NCBI RefSeq assembly: GCF_001866075.3
Contig: NZ_CP063356.1
Span: forward strand, 3,400,164 to 3,464,163
DNA from: Anaerobacillus isosaccharinicus
GTDB lineage: Bacteria; Bacillota; Bacilli; Bacillales; Anaerobacillaceae
Length of the DNA: 64,000 nucleotides
Direction: 5' to 3'
Shown here: positions 44,920 to 54,366 of the stretch, one piece after another
How the letters are laid out: each line of letters begins with the position of its first letter
How positions within the stretch are numbered: position 1 is the stretch's first letter
Position numbers and translations under genes: made by a program
Notes under the pieces: model-generated
Databases searched by the model: none
Seen by the model: the letters and a program-made list of their open reading frames with translations, nothing else
Told to the model about the DNA's origin: nothing

Positions 44920-46974
44920 GTGGAAAAAAATCAATATTTAGATATGTTTATTGATGAAAGTAAAGAGCATTTACAAGCGATGAATGACAATCTATTAAAA
45001 CTTGAAAATGACCCCGGAAATGTAGCCATTGTTAATGAGATATTTCGTTCAGCTCATACGTTAAAGGGAATGGCAGCGACAATGGGTTATGAGGATTTAG
45101 CCAGCTTAACACATATTATGGAAAATGTCCTTGATGGTATTAGAAATCACAAAATTACTGTTACCACTGAAATTCTAGATGTTGTTTTTGAGTCCGTCGA
45201 TGATTTAGAAGCCATGGTTTTCTCAATTGCAAGTGGTGGAGATGGTAAACGTGATGTAACAAAAGTCGTTGCACTTTTAGAGAAAATTGAGAAAGGTGAA
45301 CATTTATCTGGACTGCTGAATGTTCAGGAAATAGCATCAACTCAAGAAGTTACATACGCTGCTTTTGGTTCAACGACTGAAAAATATGATGACTTTGAAG
45401 TAACGGTCTTATCTCAAGCAACTGAGCAAGGGTTTAATGCAAACCAAGTGAAAATCTCTTTAAGAGAAGATTGTATCCTAAAGGCAGCTAGGGTCTTTAT
45501 GGTATTTGAAGTTTTAGAGCAAATTGGAGAAATTATTAAATCTACACCACCAGTAGACGCTCTAGAAGAAGAGAATTTTGATTATGAATTTATAGTTACT
45601 CTAATTACAAAAGAATCTAGTGATGATGTAAGAAATCGTATTTTAAAAGTTTCTGAGGTTGAGAATGTTGATGTAAAAAACATTGATTTAGAAGCCCATA
45701 AACATGCGTTAAATTCTGATAATAATCAATCAAGTGAGCATGACTCAAACATTCTACATGAGAGCTCAAAAAATGAATCTGATGGTACTGATTCAAATAA
45801 ACAAGAAGTAAAAGTTAATAACCCTACAAGCAAAACGATTCGTGTAAATATTGAAAGACTTGATATTTTAATGAATTTATTTGAGGAATTAGTTATTGAT
45901 CGTGGTAGATTAGAGCAAATAGCTCGAGATTTAAAAAGTTCTGAATTAACTGAAACAGTAGAGCATATGTCAAGAATTTCAGGAGACCTTCAAAATATTA
46001 TCTTAAATATGAGAATGGTTCCTGTAGAACAAGTCTTTAACCGTTTTCCAAAAATGGTGCGTGGCTTAGCAAAAGACTTAAAGAAAAAGGTAAATTTAGA
46101 AATTATTGGTGCAGAAACAGAATTAGACAGAACTGTTATTGACGAGATCGGTGATCCACTCGTACATTTACTTAGAAACTCGATTGACCATGGAGTAGAA
46201 ACACCAGAAAAACGTTTTAATGACGGTAAAAGTGATGAAGGAAATATTACGCTAAAAGCTTACCATAGTGGAAACCATGTATTTATCGAGGTTTCAGATG
46301 ATGGCGCAGGTATAAATAGAGATAAAGTGCTAAAGAAAGCAATTTCATCGGGTGTTGTGTCAAAAGAAAACGAGAAAAACTTAACAGATAAACAAGTCTA
46401 TGAATTATTGTTTGCATCAGGGCTTAGTACGGCTGATGAAATCACGGATGTTTCAGGAAGAGGCGTTGGCCTAGACGTAGTTAAAAATAAAATTGAGTCT
46501 TTAGGTGGTAATGTAACAGTAGATTCGATCTTAGGAGAGGGAACTACCTTCTCAATACAACTGCCGTTAACATTATCAATTATTTCAGTCATGCTAGTTG
46601 AAGTTCAAAGTGAAAAGTATGCGATTCCACTTTCATCAATCATTGAAACGGCTATTGTGAAGGATGAGGATATTTTAGCAGCTCATAATCAAAAAGTTAT
46701 TGATTTTAGGGGAAGCGTTGTCCCGCTTATTAATTTAACTGACTTCTTTGATGTGCCAAAAACAAGGCAGCAAGATGCGTATCACTCTATCGTTATTGTT
46801 CGTAAAGGAGCAAGAATGGCTGGTTTAGTGGTGGATTCGTTCATCGGACAACAAGAAATTGTACTTAAGTCCCTAGGCAACTATTTAACAAATGTATTTG
46901 CCATTTCAGGTGCGACTATTTTAGGAGACGGACAAGTCGCTTTAATCGTTGATTGTAATGCCCTAATTAAATAA
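44920..46974 (+). CDS. cheA: Chemotaxis histidine kinase CheA
   Basis: CheA phosphorylates CheY and CheB in the receptor array. The start is GTG 44920 behind GGGAGGT; an upstream open frame overlaps cheB. The 684 residues contain P1 with His46 (EIFRSAHTLKGMAATMGYED), P2 CheY-binding region, P3 dimerisation (INIERL-type start near residue 308), P4 ATPase with the N box (HLLRNSIDHGVETPEKRF), G1 (EVSDDGAGINRDKV), G2 (DVSGRGVGLDVVKNKIESLG) and P5 CheW-like domain. An Asn/Ser/Asp-rich linker (about 265-300) precedes P3. Confidence 0.97.
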   Translation: MEKNQYLDMFIDESKEHLQAMNDNLLKLENDPGNVAIVNEIFRSAHTLKGMAATMGYEDLASLTHIMENVLDGIRNHKITVTTEILDVVFESVDDLEAMVFSIASGGDGKRDVTKVVALLEKIEKGEHLSGLLNVQEIASTQEVTYAAFGSTTEKYDDFEVTVLSQATEQGFNANQVKISLREDCILKAARVFMVFEVLEQIGEIIKSTPPVDALEEENFDYEFIVTLITKESSDDVRNRILKVSEVENVDVKNIDLEAHKHALNSDNNQSSEHDSNILHESSKNESDGTDSNKQEVKVNNPTSKTIRVNIERLDILMNLFEELVIDRGRLEQIARDLKSSELTETVEHMSRISGDLQNIILNMRMVPVEQVFNRFPKMVRGLAKDLKKKVNLEIIGAETELDRTVIDEIGDPLVHLLRNSIDHGVETPEKRFNDGKSDEGNITLKAYHSGNHVFIEVSDDGAGINRDKVLKKAISSGVVSKENEKNLTDKQVYELLFASGLSTADEITDVSGRGVGLDVVKNKIESLGGNVTVDSILGEGTTFSIQLPLTLSIISVMLVEVQSEKYAIPLSSIIETAIVKDEDILAAHNQKVIDFRGSVVPLINLTDFFDVPKTRQQDAYHSIVIVRKGARMAGLVVDSFIGQQEIVLKSLGNYLTNVFAISGATILGDGQVALIVDCNALIK

Positions 46975-47023
46975 AACTGTAAATGGTCATGTAATTGTAA
47001 AGACACATGGTAGGAGGTACAAA

Positions 47024-47500
47024 ATGAGTGAAACGAACTTAATGAATGAAATAAAAGTTATTGTGTTTCAATTGAAAGATGAGGAATATGGAGTAGAAGT
47101 TCATCAAGTAAAGTCAATTGAACGGATGCAACATATTACTAGAGTACCTAGAACAACTGACTTTGTTAAAGGGGTCATCAATTTACGTGGGGTTGTTACT
47201 CCTATTATTGAATTAAGAAATCGGTTTGGAATTGAACAAATTGAAACAACAGATAGTACAAGAATTATCATTGTAGCTGTAGGTAACATGGAGGTTGGTC
47301 TTATTGTGGATGCAGCCAACGATGTTGTTGATATTCCAACTGATCTAGTAGAACCACCACCACAAGTTGTTGGAGGAATAGAAGCAGATTATTTGCGTGG
47401 TGTGGCAAAAATGGAAAAAAGGCTATTGATCTTATTGAATTTAGATAAAGTCTTAAATCCAAAGGAATTAAAAGAAATGAAAACTTTTGAGGTTGTGTAA
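47024..47500 (+). CDS. cheW: Chemotaxis coupling protein CheW
   Basis: The 158-residue SH3-like coupling protein links receptors to CheA. Motifs are KVIVFQLKDEEYGVEVHQVK, VPRTTDFVKGVINLRGVVTP and GLIVDAANDVVDIP. The SD is TAGGAGG. It overlaps cheC by one base (TAATG). Confidence 0.97.
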   Translation: MSETNLMNEIKVIVFQLKDEEYGVEVHQVKSIERMQHITRVPRTTDFVKGVINLRGVVTPIIELRNRFGIEQIETTDSTRIIIVAVGNMEVGLIVDAANDVVDIPTDLVEPPPQVVGGIEADYLRGVAKMEKRLLILLNLDKVLNPKELKEMKTFEVV

Positions 47501-48141
47501 TGTCTTTTATTAACCGTATTCAACCACACCATCTCGATATTTTAAAGGAAGTTGGAAATATTGGCGCCGGTCACGCAGCAACAGCTTTATCTAGGCTCTT
47601 AAATAAAACAATTGATATGAAGGTACCTGCAGTTCGTGTTGTCTCATTTAATGAGATAACCGAACTAGTAGGTGGCTCAGATAATATAGTTGCTGCTATT
47701 TTTCTAAGGATAGAAGGGGAAGCCCCAGGCAATATGTTTTTCATGCTACCAGTAAATGAAGCAACCACACTTATTCAATATTTAACGGGTGATCAAACTT
47801 TTGATCTAGATCATCCTCCATATCCAGACTTGGGATTATCTGCTTTGCAAGAAGTTGGCAACATTTTAGCAGGCTCTTATTTATCTGCATTCTCAGACTT
47901 TACAAAACTTAATATGCAACCTTCAGTTCCTGCTTTAAGTGTTGATATGGCGATTGCTATCTTAAGTTATGGCTTATTGGAATTATCACAAGTTGGGGAC
48001 TATGCCATTGTTATTGAAACAGAGATTTTAGAAAAGGTAGATGAGAACACTCAAAAAACGTCGGGACATTTCTTTTTATTACCTGATCCAGACTCATATG
48101 AAATTATTTTTAATGCACTAGGGGTACCGATTGATGGATGA
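47500..48141 (+). CDS. cheC: CheY-P phosphatase CheC
   Basis: CheC dephosphorylates CheY-P and is stimulated by CheD. The 213 residues have both phosphatase helices with the E-x-x-N signature: [20 protein letters not shown] and [19 protein letters not shown]. The gene overlaps cheW (1 base) and cheD (8 bases), forming the normal Bacillus cheW-cheC-cheD block. Confidence 0.96.
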   Translation: MSFINRIQPHHLDILKEVGNIGAGHAATALSRLLNKTIDMKVPAVRVVSFNEITELVGGSDNIVAAIFLRIEGEAPGNMFFMLPVNEATTLIQYLTGDQTFDLDHPPYPDLGLSALQEVGNILAGSYLSAFSDFTKLNMQPSVPALSVDMAIAILSYGLLELSQVGDYAIVIETEILEKVDENTQKTSGHFFLLPDPDSYEIIFNALGVPIDG

Positions 48142-48622
48142 AATCGTTAAAGTTGGCATGGCTGATTTAAATGTGGCAAAACCACCAAAAAAAATCCGTA
48201 CATCAGGATTAGGATCTTGTGTAGGAGTTGTGATTTATGATGAAACGACAAAAATTTGTGGAATGGCCCATGTAATGCTCCCAAACTCTTCTCTAGGCAA
48301 GTCAGAGACGATGAATAAGGCTAAATACGCTGATACTGCCTTAGATGTTTTACTAGAAAACCTTAGTAAACTGGGAGCTAAGAAATCGCAATTAAAAGCG
48401 AAACTAGCAGGTGGTTCACAAATGTTTAAGTTTTCATCTTCAAGTGAAATGATGAGAATAGGTCCAAGAAATGTTGAAGCGGTAAAGGAAAAGCTAAGAG
48501 AATTAAGGATAAGTATCGTTGCTGAAGATGTTGGCGGATCAAGCGGAAGAACAATTGAATTTGATCCCGTAACTAGCAAACTGTCTATTCGGACAGTGAG
48601 TCAAGGAGTTTCAGAAATCTAA
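48134..48622 (+). CDS. cheD: Chemoreceptor glutamine deamidase CheD
   Basis: CheD deamidates receptor glutamines and binds CheC. From ATG 48134 it has 162 residues with the active-site Cys in [14 protein letters not shown] and His in [12 protein letters not shown]. The segment [20 protein letters not shown] and the C-terminal [20 protein letters not shown] are characteristic. The stop overlaps the next ORF's ATG. Confidence 0.96.
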   Translation: MDEIVKVGMADLNVAKPPKKIRTSGLGSCVGVVIYDETTKICGMAHVMLPNSSLGKSETMNKAKYADTALDVLLENLSKLGAKKSQLKAKLAGGSQMFKFSSSSEMMRIGPRNVEAVKEKLRELRISIVAEDVGGSSGRTIEFDPVTSKLSIRTVSQGVSEI

Positions 48623-48936
48623 TGTTTATCGGATCTTGGATAATTAACGTAGCAATTAGTTTTATTGCATTTTTATTTGTATTTATAGGATCTTTGTCAG
48701 CAAATACATTCCCAACCACTTTGTTTCGTTCATGCCTTGCTTTCTTGTTCTTTTTTATTTTTACATACTTCATTCGTTGGCTTTTGATGCTTGCTTCTAA
48801 GGAAAATAACTTAAAAACAGAAGAAAAAGCTGATATAGAAGAAAGTGAACAAGGAGAAGCTATTGTAAAGGACGAGTATACAAAAGAGGATATTGAAAAA
48901 ACTAGCCAGTATGTCAAAGATCTTATAAATAATTAA
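48622..48936 (+). CDS. Hypothetical two-helix membrane protein between cheD and sigD
   Basis: The 104-residue protein overlaps cheD by one base (TAATG). Two transmembrane helices are evident (about 5-26 and 32-56: WIINVAISFIAFLFVFIG and SCLAFLFFFIFTYFIRWLLM), followed by an acidic cytoplasmic tail (about 60-104, rich in Glu/Lys, EESEQGEAIVKDEYTKEDIE). I do not recognise a family. The position inside the operon, tight packing and good downstream SD for sigD argue that it is a real flagellar-associated gene. It is not expected in B. subtilis 168 at this spot. Confidence 0.75.
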   Translation: MFIGSWIINVAISFIAFLFVFIGSLSANTFPTTLFRSCLAFLFFFIFTYFIRWLLMLASKENNLKTEEKADIEESEQGEAIVKDEYTKEDIEKTSQYVKDLINN

Positions 48937-48947
48937 GGAGGATGAAA

Positions 48948-49718
48948 ATGCCTCAAACTAGGGAAAAAGAGGATCTAATTTGGAAAAAGTGGATTGAACA
49001 TCGGGATCATGAAGCATGTGATGAACTGATCCGAATGTATCTACCTCTAGTAGAATACCATGTTCAACGAATATCAGTTGGATTGCCTCGTAATGTTAAT
49101 AAAGAGGATTTAAAAAGCCATGCTTTTATGGGATTATACGATGCTCTAGAAAAATTTGATTATACGAGGGAACTAAAATTTGATACATATGCATCTTTTC
49201 GCATTAGAGGATCAATTATTGATGGACTAAGGCAAGAAGATTGGCTGCCGCGTTCTTTAAGAGAACGTTCTAAAAAAGTAGAGGCTGCCACCGAAAAACT
49301 TGAACAAACTCATGGTCGATATGTAACAGCTAAAGAAGTTGCAGACCAACTAGAACTATCTGAGGATGAAGTGTTGCAAGTCATGAGCGAAAGCTTTGTG
49401 GCAAACTTGCTCTCTATTGATGAAAAAACAAATGAATCTGAACGAGATGAAACGTTTAAGAGTACCCTTATGGATAAAAAAACTTTAAATCCAGAAGAGC
49501 AAATGGTTAAAAAAAACAACCAAGAAGAGCTTGTTCAAATTATCGAAAGTTTAAACGAAAAAGAACAGTTAGTCATCAGTTTATTTTACTTTGAAGAACT
49601 AACTTTAACAGAAATTGGTCAAATCATGGGTCTTTCCACATCAAGAATATCACAAATTCATTCAAAAGCCCTTTTTCGACTGAAGCAAGTGTTTATTAAG
49701 GAAAAGTTAATAGAATAG
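48948..49718 (+). CDS. sigD: Flagellar sigma factor SigD (FliA type)
   Basis: SigD drives late flagellar, chemoreceptor and autolysin genes. The start is ATG 48948, six bases after AAGGAGG; ATG 48942 is closer than ideal. The 256 residues have region 2 (LVEYHVQRISVGLPRNVNKE, ALEKFDYTRELKFDTYASFR, IRGSIIDGLRQEDWLPRSLR), region 3 and the region 4 helix-turn-helix (EELTLTEIGQIMGLSTSRIS, QIHSKALFRLKQ). It is near the end of the fla/che operon as in B. subtilis, where distance from the promoter limits its expression. Confidence 0.97.
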   Translation: MPQTREKEDLIWKKWIEHRDHEACDELIRMYLPLVEYHVQRISVGLPRNVNKEDLKSHAFMGLYDALEKFDYTRELKFDTYASFRIRGSIIDGLRQEDWLPRSLRERSKKVEAATEKLEQTHGRYVTAKEVADQLELSEDEVLQVMSESFVANLLSIDEKTNESERDETFKSTLMDKKTLNPEEQMVKKNNQEELVQIIESLNEKEQLVISLFYFEELTLTEIGQIMGLSTSRISQIHSKALFRLKQVFIKEKLIE

Positions 49719-49769
49719 ATGCTTAGGAGCTTTCCTGCTTGTTAGTTCATTGTGAGGAGATTTGATGAA

Positions 49770-51149
49770 ATGATTCCAGTTGATGAGGTTTTTGAAATAC
49801 AAGTAGATCAAGGAAAAATGAAAGCAACCATTATTCAAAAAATGCGCCTTGAAGAAGAGAATGTTTTTACTATAGATGACATTAAGTCGCTAATTAAAGA
49901 ATATGGAATTATCTATGGGGTTAAAGAAGAACTGTTCCCAAAAATCATTACAGATGAAGCAGCCTTGCCTTTAGTGATTGCAGAAGGCCTTCCCCCGGTA
50001 AATGGAGTGAATGCGGTTTTAAAACCAATTTTTCCAAGTACAGAGGAAATTAAAAATAAAGATGATTTGCGAAAAATTGACTTAAAACAAGTCATTAATA
50101 TACCTTCTGTGACACATGGTCAATTAATCGGTGAAAAAGTCCCAGCGACAGACGGCACTCCGGGAAAAACTATATTTGGTGAAGAACTTCGAGCAAAACC
50201 TGGAAAGGACTTTCGACTTCGTGCTGGAAAAAATACACGAATTGATGAGAATGGTCTAAAATTATTCGCTACTATTGACGGGCAAATGTCAGTGGAACCG
50301 AGAATTATTCATGTTTATCCTATTTTTGAAGTTAACGGAGATTTGGATCTAAAAACTGGAAATATTAATTTTGTAGGTAGTGTAAATATACGAGGTAATG
50401 TCCCTGCAGGTTTTGAAATTCACTCAAAGGGGGATATTAAAATACACGGTACTGTAGAGAGCGCACTTCTAGTTTCAGAAGGTTCTATCTTCGTGTCTGC
50501 CGGAATAGTTGGTCAAGGTAAAGGGTTAATTAAAGCGAAAGGTGATCTTCATACGTCTTTTATTAACCAAGGTGTTGTTGAAGTAGAAGGTGATGTAAAT
50601 GTTACGCAGTCTATTTTGCATAGCAAAGTCCAGGCTGGTGGTTGTGTTTACTGTCACAAGGGAAATGGGAATATTGTAGGTGGTGATATTTCCGCTGGGA
50701 AAAACATAATCGTTAAGGAAGTTGGAAATTCTCACAATACTCGTACGGCCCTCTACTTAGGTGTTAATCAAGATTTAATGAATAAAGAGAAGATTTATAG
50801 TGATAATTTAACTAAAGCAGAAGACGATTTAAAAAAGTTAAATATTCTCTTAAATAATCTTACTGAAAAAGAGAAGAAGTCAGCCTTAACGGCTAATGAA
50901 AAGATTATGAAACTAAGAGTTCGCAACACGGTTATTTTAACAACGGAAACAATGCTGCAAGCAAAAGAAAAATTAGAAGAGTTTAAAGAGGTATTTTCAC
51001 AATATGGAAATTCTTCTGTTTCAATAGAAAAACAAATATTTCCAAATGTTGACGTTCATTTCGGGAAGTACCGTAGAAAAATCATTACACCACATCAGTC
51101 CGTAAAAATTCATTTAGAAAATAGCGAGATCATTATTGGGCCTATTTAG
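49770..51149 (+). CDS. FapA family protein (DUF342)
   Basis: The ATG at 49770 follows GAGGAG by about 10 bases; the frame is open to GTG 49752. The roughly 459 residues have an N-terminal mixed region (IPSVTHGQLIGEKVPATDGT, GKTIFGEELRAKPGKDF), a central right-handed beta-helix/polymer-like repeat region (about 190-320, e.g. GDLDLKTGNINFVGSVNIRG) and a C-terminal coiled coil (about 335-410). This matches DUF342/FapA 'flagellar assembly protein A' proteins. In Vibrio a relative affects polar flagella; the role here is unproven. The position right after sigD supports a flagellar link. Confidence 0.88.
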   Translation: MIPVDEVFEIQVDQGKMKATIIQKMRLEEENVFTIDDIKSLIKEYGIIYGVKEELFPKIITDEAALPLVIAEGLPPVNGVNAVLKPIFPSTEEIKNKDDLRKIDLKQVINIPSVTHGQLIGEKVPATDGTPGKTIFGEELRAKPGKDFRLRAGKNTRIDENGLKLFATIDGQMSVEPRIIHVYPIFEVNGDLDLKTGNINFVGSVNIRGNVPAGFEIHSKGDIKIHGTVESALLVSEGSIFVSAGIVGQGKGLIKAKGDLHTSFINQGVVEVEGDVNVTQSILHSKVQAGGCVYCHKGNGNIVGGDISAGKNIIVKEVGNSHNTRTALYLGVNQDLMNKEKIYSDNLTKAEDDLKKLNILLNNLTEKEKKSALTANEKIMKLRVRNTVILTTETMLQAKEKLEEFKEVFSQYGNSSVSIEKQIFPNVDVHFGKYRRKIITPHQSVKIHLENSEIIIGPI

Positions 51150-51189
51150 TTCGATCTCTATTTAACAAGGATTATCTGGAGGGGATTAT

Positions 51190-51513
51190 ATGAGTTTAAG
51201 AGCAATTGAGTTGCAAGTGGCTATACCCCGAACCCAAAGTGTTGGGAAAATTCAAGACCAGATGCAGCAAAGAGGTCAAGTAGCTCAAGGTCATATGGTC
51301 AATGAACAACAAAAAATGGATGAAAAAAATCGTAAGCAAGTGTTAGAAACTACAGAAACCGATAAAAAACGCTTGAATAACGATGATGAAAGTGATAGTC
51401 GCAATGGGTCCGAGAAGGAGAGGCAAAAAAAACAAAAAGAAATAAATGAAAAAAAAGAGCTTTCCCTTGCCAAACACCCATTTAAAGGAAACTTTGTTGA
51501 TTTTTCTGGATAG
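51190..51513 (+). CDS. Hypothetical charged protein after fapA
   Basis: The 107-residue protein starts at ATG 51190 behind TGGAGGGG. The first third is a possible helix with Gln repeats (IQDQMQQRGQVAQGHMVNEQ), the middle is a highly charged Lys/Glu/Asp stretch, and the tail HPFKGNFVDFSG is distinct and may be a conserved end motif. There is no signal or membrane segment. It is part of the operon by spacing (40 bases after fapA). Small proteins of this kind accompany fapA-type genes in other Firmicutes, in my recollection; function unknown. Confidence 0.72.
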   Translation: MSLRAIELQVAIPRTQSVGKIQDQMQQRGQVAQGHMVNEQQKMDEKNRKQVLETTETDKKRLNNDDESDSRNGSEKERQKKQKEINEKKELSLAKHPFKGNFVDFSG

Positions 51514-51599
51514 TTGATCTTGGCTTTTTGGTAATTCTAATCTTAAATTAATCAAACAAGGATGAATAAAATTGTTTAATTTAATAGTCACCAATTAGT

Positions 51600-51633
51600 A
51601 GGAATTGCCCCATAAAAGGTCAATTCCTTTGGT
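51600..51633 (+). terminator. Terminator-like hairpin before swrB
   Basis: An AGGAATTG / CAATTCCT stem (8 bp, 13-base loop) is followed by TTGGTTT. The tract is interrupted by GG, so termination may be partial. Confidence 0.45.
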
Positions 51634-51662
51634 TTATAATCTACGAAGTTAGGAGGAGTTAT

Positions 51663-52172
51663 GTGGCGTATTTAATTACAATTAGCTTTATATTGCATTT
51701 TATATCATTTTTTACAATTATTATCTTAATACAAAAAATAAACACAAAACACCCAGTAGGACAAGCTATGGAGCAGGAAAAACTTAAGCGGGAAATTGAA
51801 GATTTATTAGTTGCTTATACTGCAGAAATGAAAGAAGAAAATGAAAAGCTTGTTAATAAAATTGTTTTAAAAAGAAAAACAATGGAGCAAGAACAGAAAA
51901 ATACAATAAAAACGTATGAAAATCAGCGAACAATAATAAAAGATAGAGTAGTGTCAGTCAAACCTTTACCTAAAGAACAAAAGCCAAGATATGTTGATGT
52001 AGAAGAAGACTTCATGCCACCTATGATAGATGAAGGTGAAGACAAACTCGAACAATCTTCAACGGCTAAAGTACTATCTTTATCAAATCAAGGACTTTCT
52101 GCAAAAGAAATTGCGAAACGGCTCAGTATGGGTGATGGAGAAGTGGAGTTATTACTTAAATTTCACAAATAA
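51663..52172 (+). CDS. swrB: SwrB-like swarming/flagellar assembly protein
   Basis: The start is GTG 51663 behind TAGGAGGAG. The 169 residues have an N-terminal transmembrane helix (about 4-23, ITISFILHFISFFTIIILIQ), a cytoplasmic coiled coil (about 35-85) and a C-terminal helix-turn-helix-like end (VLSLSNQGLSAKEIAKRLSM, GDGEVELLLKFH). This architecture and its place as the last gene before rpsB match B. subtilis SwrB (YlxL), which activates basal-body maturation and SigD-dependent expression. Sequence identity was not measured. Confidence 0.82.
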   Translation: MAYLITISFILHFISFFTIIILIQKINTKHPVGQAMEQEKLKREIEDLLVAYTAEMKEENEKLVNKIVLKRKTMEQEQKNTIKTYENQRTIIKDRVVSVKPLPKEQKPRYVDVEEDFMPPMIDEGEDKLEQSSTAKVLSLSNQGLSAKEIAKRLSMGDGEVELLLKFHK

Positions 52173-52185
52173 ACCACCTAACTAC

Positions 52186-52214
52186 TTGCCATAAAAACAT
52201 CAGTATGGTATAGT
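52186..52214 (+). promoter_or_regulatory. SigA promoter of rpsB
   Basis: TTGCCA (52186-52191), 17 bases, TATAGT (52209-52214), immediately after the swrB stop. It separates the ribosomal unit from the fla/che operon. Confidence 0.7.
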
Positions 52215-52219
52215 AAATC

Positions 52220-52334
52220 TCGGTGTTAATCACACACGTTCGTTGATTTAAATAATGGTGCTACGATTGTAGTCTTATTTAAAGAAGATGCGAGCGGAGG
52301 ATAAAAAAAACCATAATAAAAGGAGGTGTGAAGA
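52220..52334 (+). promoter_or_regulatory. rpsB leader
   Basis: About 115 transcribed bases precede rpsB with potential stems (GTGTTAATCACAC; GGTGCTACGATTGTAGT) and end with a strong AAAGGAGGTG SD. Many bacterial rpsB genes have an autoregulatory S2 leader; assignment here is by position only. Confidence 0.35.
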
Positions 52335-53033
52335 ATGGGCGTAATCTCCATGAAACAATTACTAGAAGCAGGAGTTCACTTCGGTCACCAGACTCGTCGT
52401 TGGAATCCTAAAATGGATCGCTACATCTTCACCGAAAGAAACGGAATTTATATTATTGATCTTCAAAAGACGGTCAAAAAAGTTGAGGAAGCTTACTACT
52501 TCGTAAGAGACTTAGCTGCACAAGGTGGTAAAGTACTATTTGTTGGTACTAAAAAGCAAGCTCAAGACTCTGTGAAAGAAGAAGCTATTCGTTCTGGAAT
52601 GTACTTCATCAACCAACGTTGGTTAGGTGGTACGTTAACAAACTTTGAAACAATTCAAAAGCGTATTTCTCGTTTAAAGCAATTAGAGAAAATGCAAGAA
52701 GATGGTACATTCGAAGTTCTTCCTAAAAAAGAAGTTATCATTCTTAAAAAGGAAATGGACCGTCTTGAAAAATTCTTAGGTGGAATTAAAGATATGAAGG
52801 GTGTTCCTGATGCTTTATTCATTATCGACCCACGTAAAGAGCGTATTGCTATCGCTGAAGCACGTAAATTAAATATCCCGATCGTTGCAATTGTTGATAC
52901 AAACTGTGACCCGGATGAAATTGATTATGTAATTCCAGGAAATGACGATGCAATCCGTGCGGTTAAACTTCTTACTGCTAAAATGGCAGATGCAATTATC
53001 GAAGCTAACCAAGGCGAAGAAACATCTGCTTAA
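52335..53033 (+). CDS. rpsB: 30S ribosomal protein S2
   Basis: The 232-residue S2 has [40 protein letters not shown] and [19 protein letters not shown], then [20 protein letters not shown]. It is complete and typical. It has its own promoter and is followed by a strong terminator; tsf follows after 210 bases, so rpsB and tsf may be partly uncoupled. Confidence 0.98.
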   Translation: MGVISMKQLLEAGVHFGHQTRRWNPKMDRYIFTERNGIYIIDLQKTVKKVEEAYYFVRDLAAQGGKVLFVGTKKQAQDSVKEEAIRSGMYFINQRWLGGTLTNFETIQKRISRLKQLEKMQEDGTFEVLPKKEVIILKKEMDRLEKFLGGIKDMKGVPDALFIIDPRKERIAIAEARKLNIPIVAIVDTNCDPDEIDYVIPGNDDAIRAVKLLTAKMADAIIEANQGEETSA

Positions 53034-53049
53034 TAGGATATAGCTCTAA

Positions 53050-53090
53050 AAAAGGGTGGTAAAGGGTTTTACCCTTTATCACCCTTTTAT
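53050..53090 (+). terminator. Strong terminator/attenuator between rpsB and tsf
   Basis: An 18-bp stem (left arm 53050-53067, right arm 53071-53088, one wobble, 3-base loop) ends in TTTTAT. It probably lowers read-through into tsf relative to rpsB. Confidence 0.88.
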
Positions 53091-53243
53091 ACTATCATTA
53101 GAAATGTTTACAGATGGTATAAGAAGATCATATTGGATATTAAACCAAGATATGCTAGTAAAAAATAAAAAAGTGTCAATACTAAGCAAATGAGATAAAC
53201 TAGCTTAGATATTTATGCGTACATAATTGAAGGAGGAAATAAG

Positions 53244-54122
53244 ATGGCAATTTCAGCTAGTATGGTAAAAGAACTGCGCGAAAGAACTGGTGCAGGAATG
53301 ATGGATTGTAAAAAAGCATTAACAGAAACAGATGGGGATATGGAAAAAGCAATTGATCTTCTTCGCGAGAAAGGTATTGCAAAAGCTGCAAATAAAGCTG
53401 ACCGCATCGCTGCAGAAGGCTTAACTTTTGTTGAAGTACAAGGAAATAAAGCAGTTATTGTTGAAATTAACTCTGAAACTGACTTTGTTTCTAAAAATGA
53501 AAACTTCAAAAACTTAGTAGCAAACGTGGCTAAGACAGTTCTTGCTGGTAATCCTGCTGACGTGGAAGCAGCTTTAGCACTAAGCTATGAAGAAGCTACA
53601 CTACAAGATTATATTAATACACAAATCGCTAAAATCGGAGAGAAGCTTTCTTTACGTCGTTTTGAAATCGTTGAGAAAACGGATGCTGATGCATTTGGTG
53701 CTTACTTACACATGGGTGGTAGAATTGGAGTTCTTGCTGTCCTTGCAGGGACTACAGACGAAGATACTGCTAAAGACGTTGCGATGCACGTAGCTGCAAT
53801 TAACCCGAAATACATTTCACGTGATGAAGTATCACAAGAAGAAGTAGCACGTGAGCGTGAAGTATTAACTCAACAAGCACTTAACGAAGGAAAGCCAGAA
53901 AATATCGTTGCGAAAATGGTTGAAGGTCGCTTAAGCAAATACTTCGAAGATATTTGTTTACTTGATCAACCATTCGTAAAAGATGGTGATCAAAAAGTTG
54001 GTAAATACGTTAGCAATAAAGGTGCTACAGTGAAGTCATTTATTCGTTATGAAGTTGGCGAAGGTATGGAAAAACGTGAAGATAACTTTGCTGAGGAAGT
54101 AATGTCTCAATTAAAAAAATAA
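53244..54122 (+). CDS. tsf: Elongation factor Ts
   Basis: EF-Ts recycles EF-Tu. The 292 residues have the UBA-like N-terminus ([40 protein letters not shown]) and core motifs [28 protein letters not shown] and the C-terminal [27 protein letters not shown]. It is followed by a 244-base structured gap before pyrH. Confidence 0.98.
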   Translation: MAISASMVKELRERTGAGMMDCKKALTETDGDMEKAIDLLREKGIAKAANKADRIAAEGLTFVEVQGNKAVIVEINSETDFVSKNENFKNLVANVAKTVLAGNPADVEAALALSYEEATLQDYINTQIAKIGEKLSLRRFEIVEKTDADAFGAYLHMGGRIGVLAVLAGTTDEDTAKDVAMHVAAINPKYISRDEVSQEEVAREREVLTQQALNEGKPENIVAKMVEGRLSKYFEDICLLDQPFVKDGDQKVGKYVSNKGATVKSFIRYEVGEGMEKREDNFAEEVMSQLKK

Positions 54123-54297
54123 GCTAATAGAAAAGCCAAAGCGTCCTAATTAGTCCCGTTAAAAAAAACTGACTAAAGCCATTTCACCTTGTAAGCTTTC
54201 CGACGGAAAACTGTCAGAGCAAGGAATTGTCTTTATTAGTTTTTCATTCTAGGATTATTTGATCTTGAGGGACTGGGTGCTATGGCTAGACAACTAT
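54123..54297 (+). promoter_or_regulatory. Structured leader upstream of pyrH
   Basis: The tsf-pyrH gap contains a TTTCCG-A-CGGAAA hairpin (near 54197) flanked by CCTTG and CAAGG, then GGGACTGGGTGCTATGG and a terminator hairpin just before pyrH. The arrangement resembles a leader with a terminator, but no known riboswitch or T-box motif (no AGGGTGGNACCGCG) was recognised. Confidence 0.35.
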
Positions 54298-54321
54298 AGG
54301 GGCACTTAGTGTCCCTTTTTC
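54298..54321 (+). terminator. Terminator just upstream of pyrH
   Basis: An AGGGGCACT / AGTGTCCCT stem (one wobble, tight loop) with five T ends 46 bases before the pyrH start. It either ends the tsf message or attenuates pyrH. Confidence 0.75.
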
Positions 54322-54366
54322 CAAATAGCCAAAATGGGAAATTCAATCAAAGTACTGGAGGTTTAC

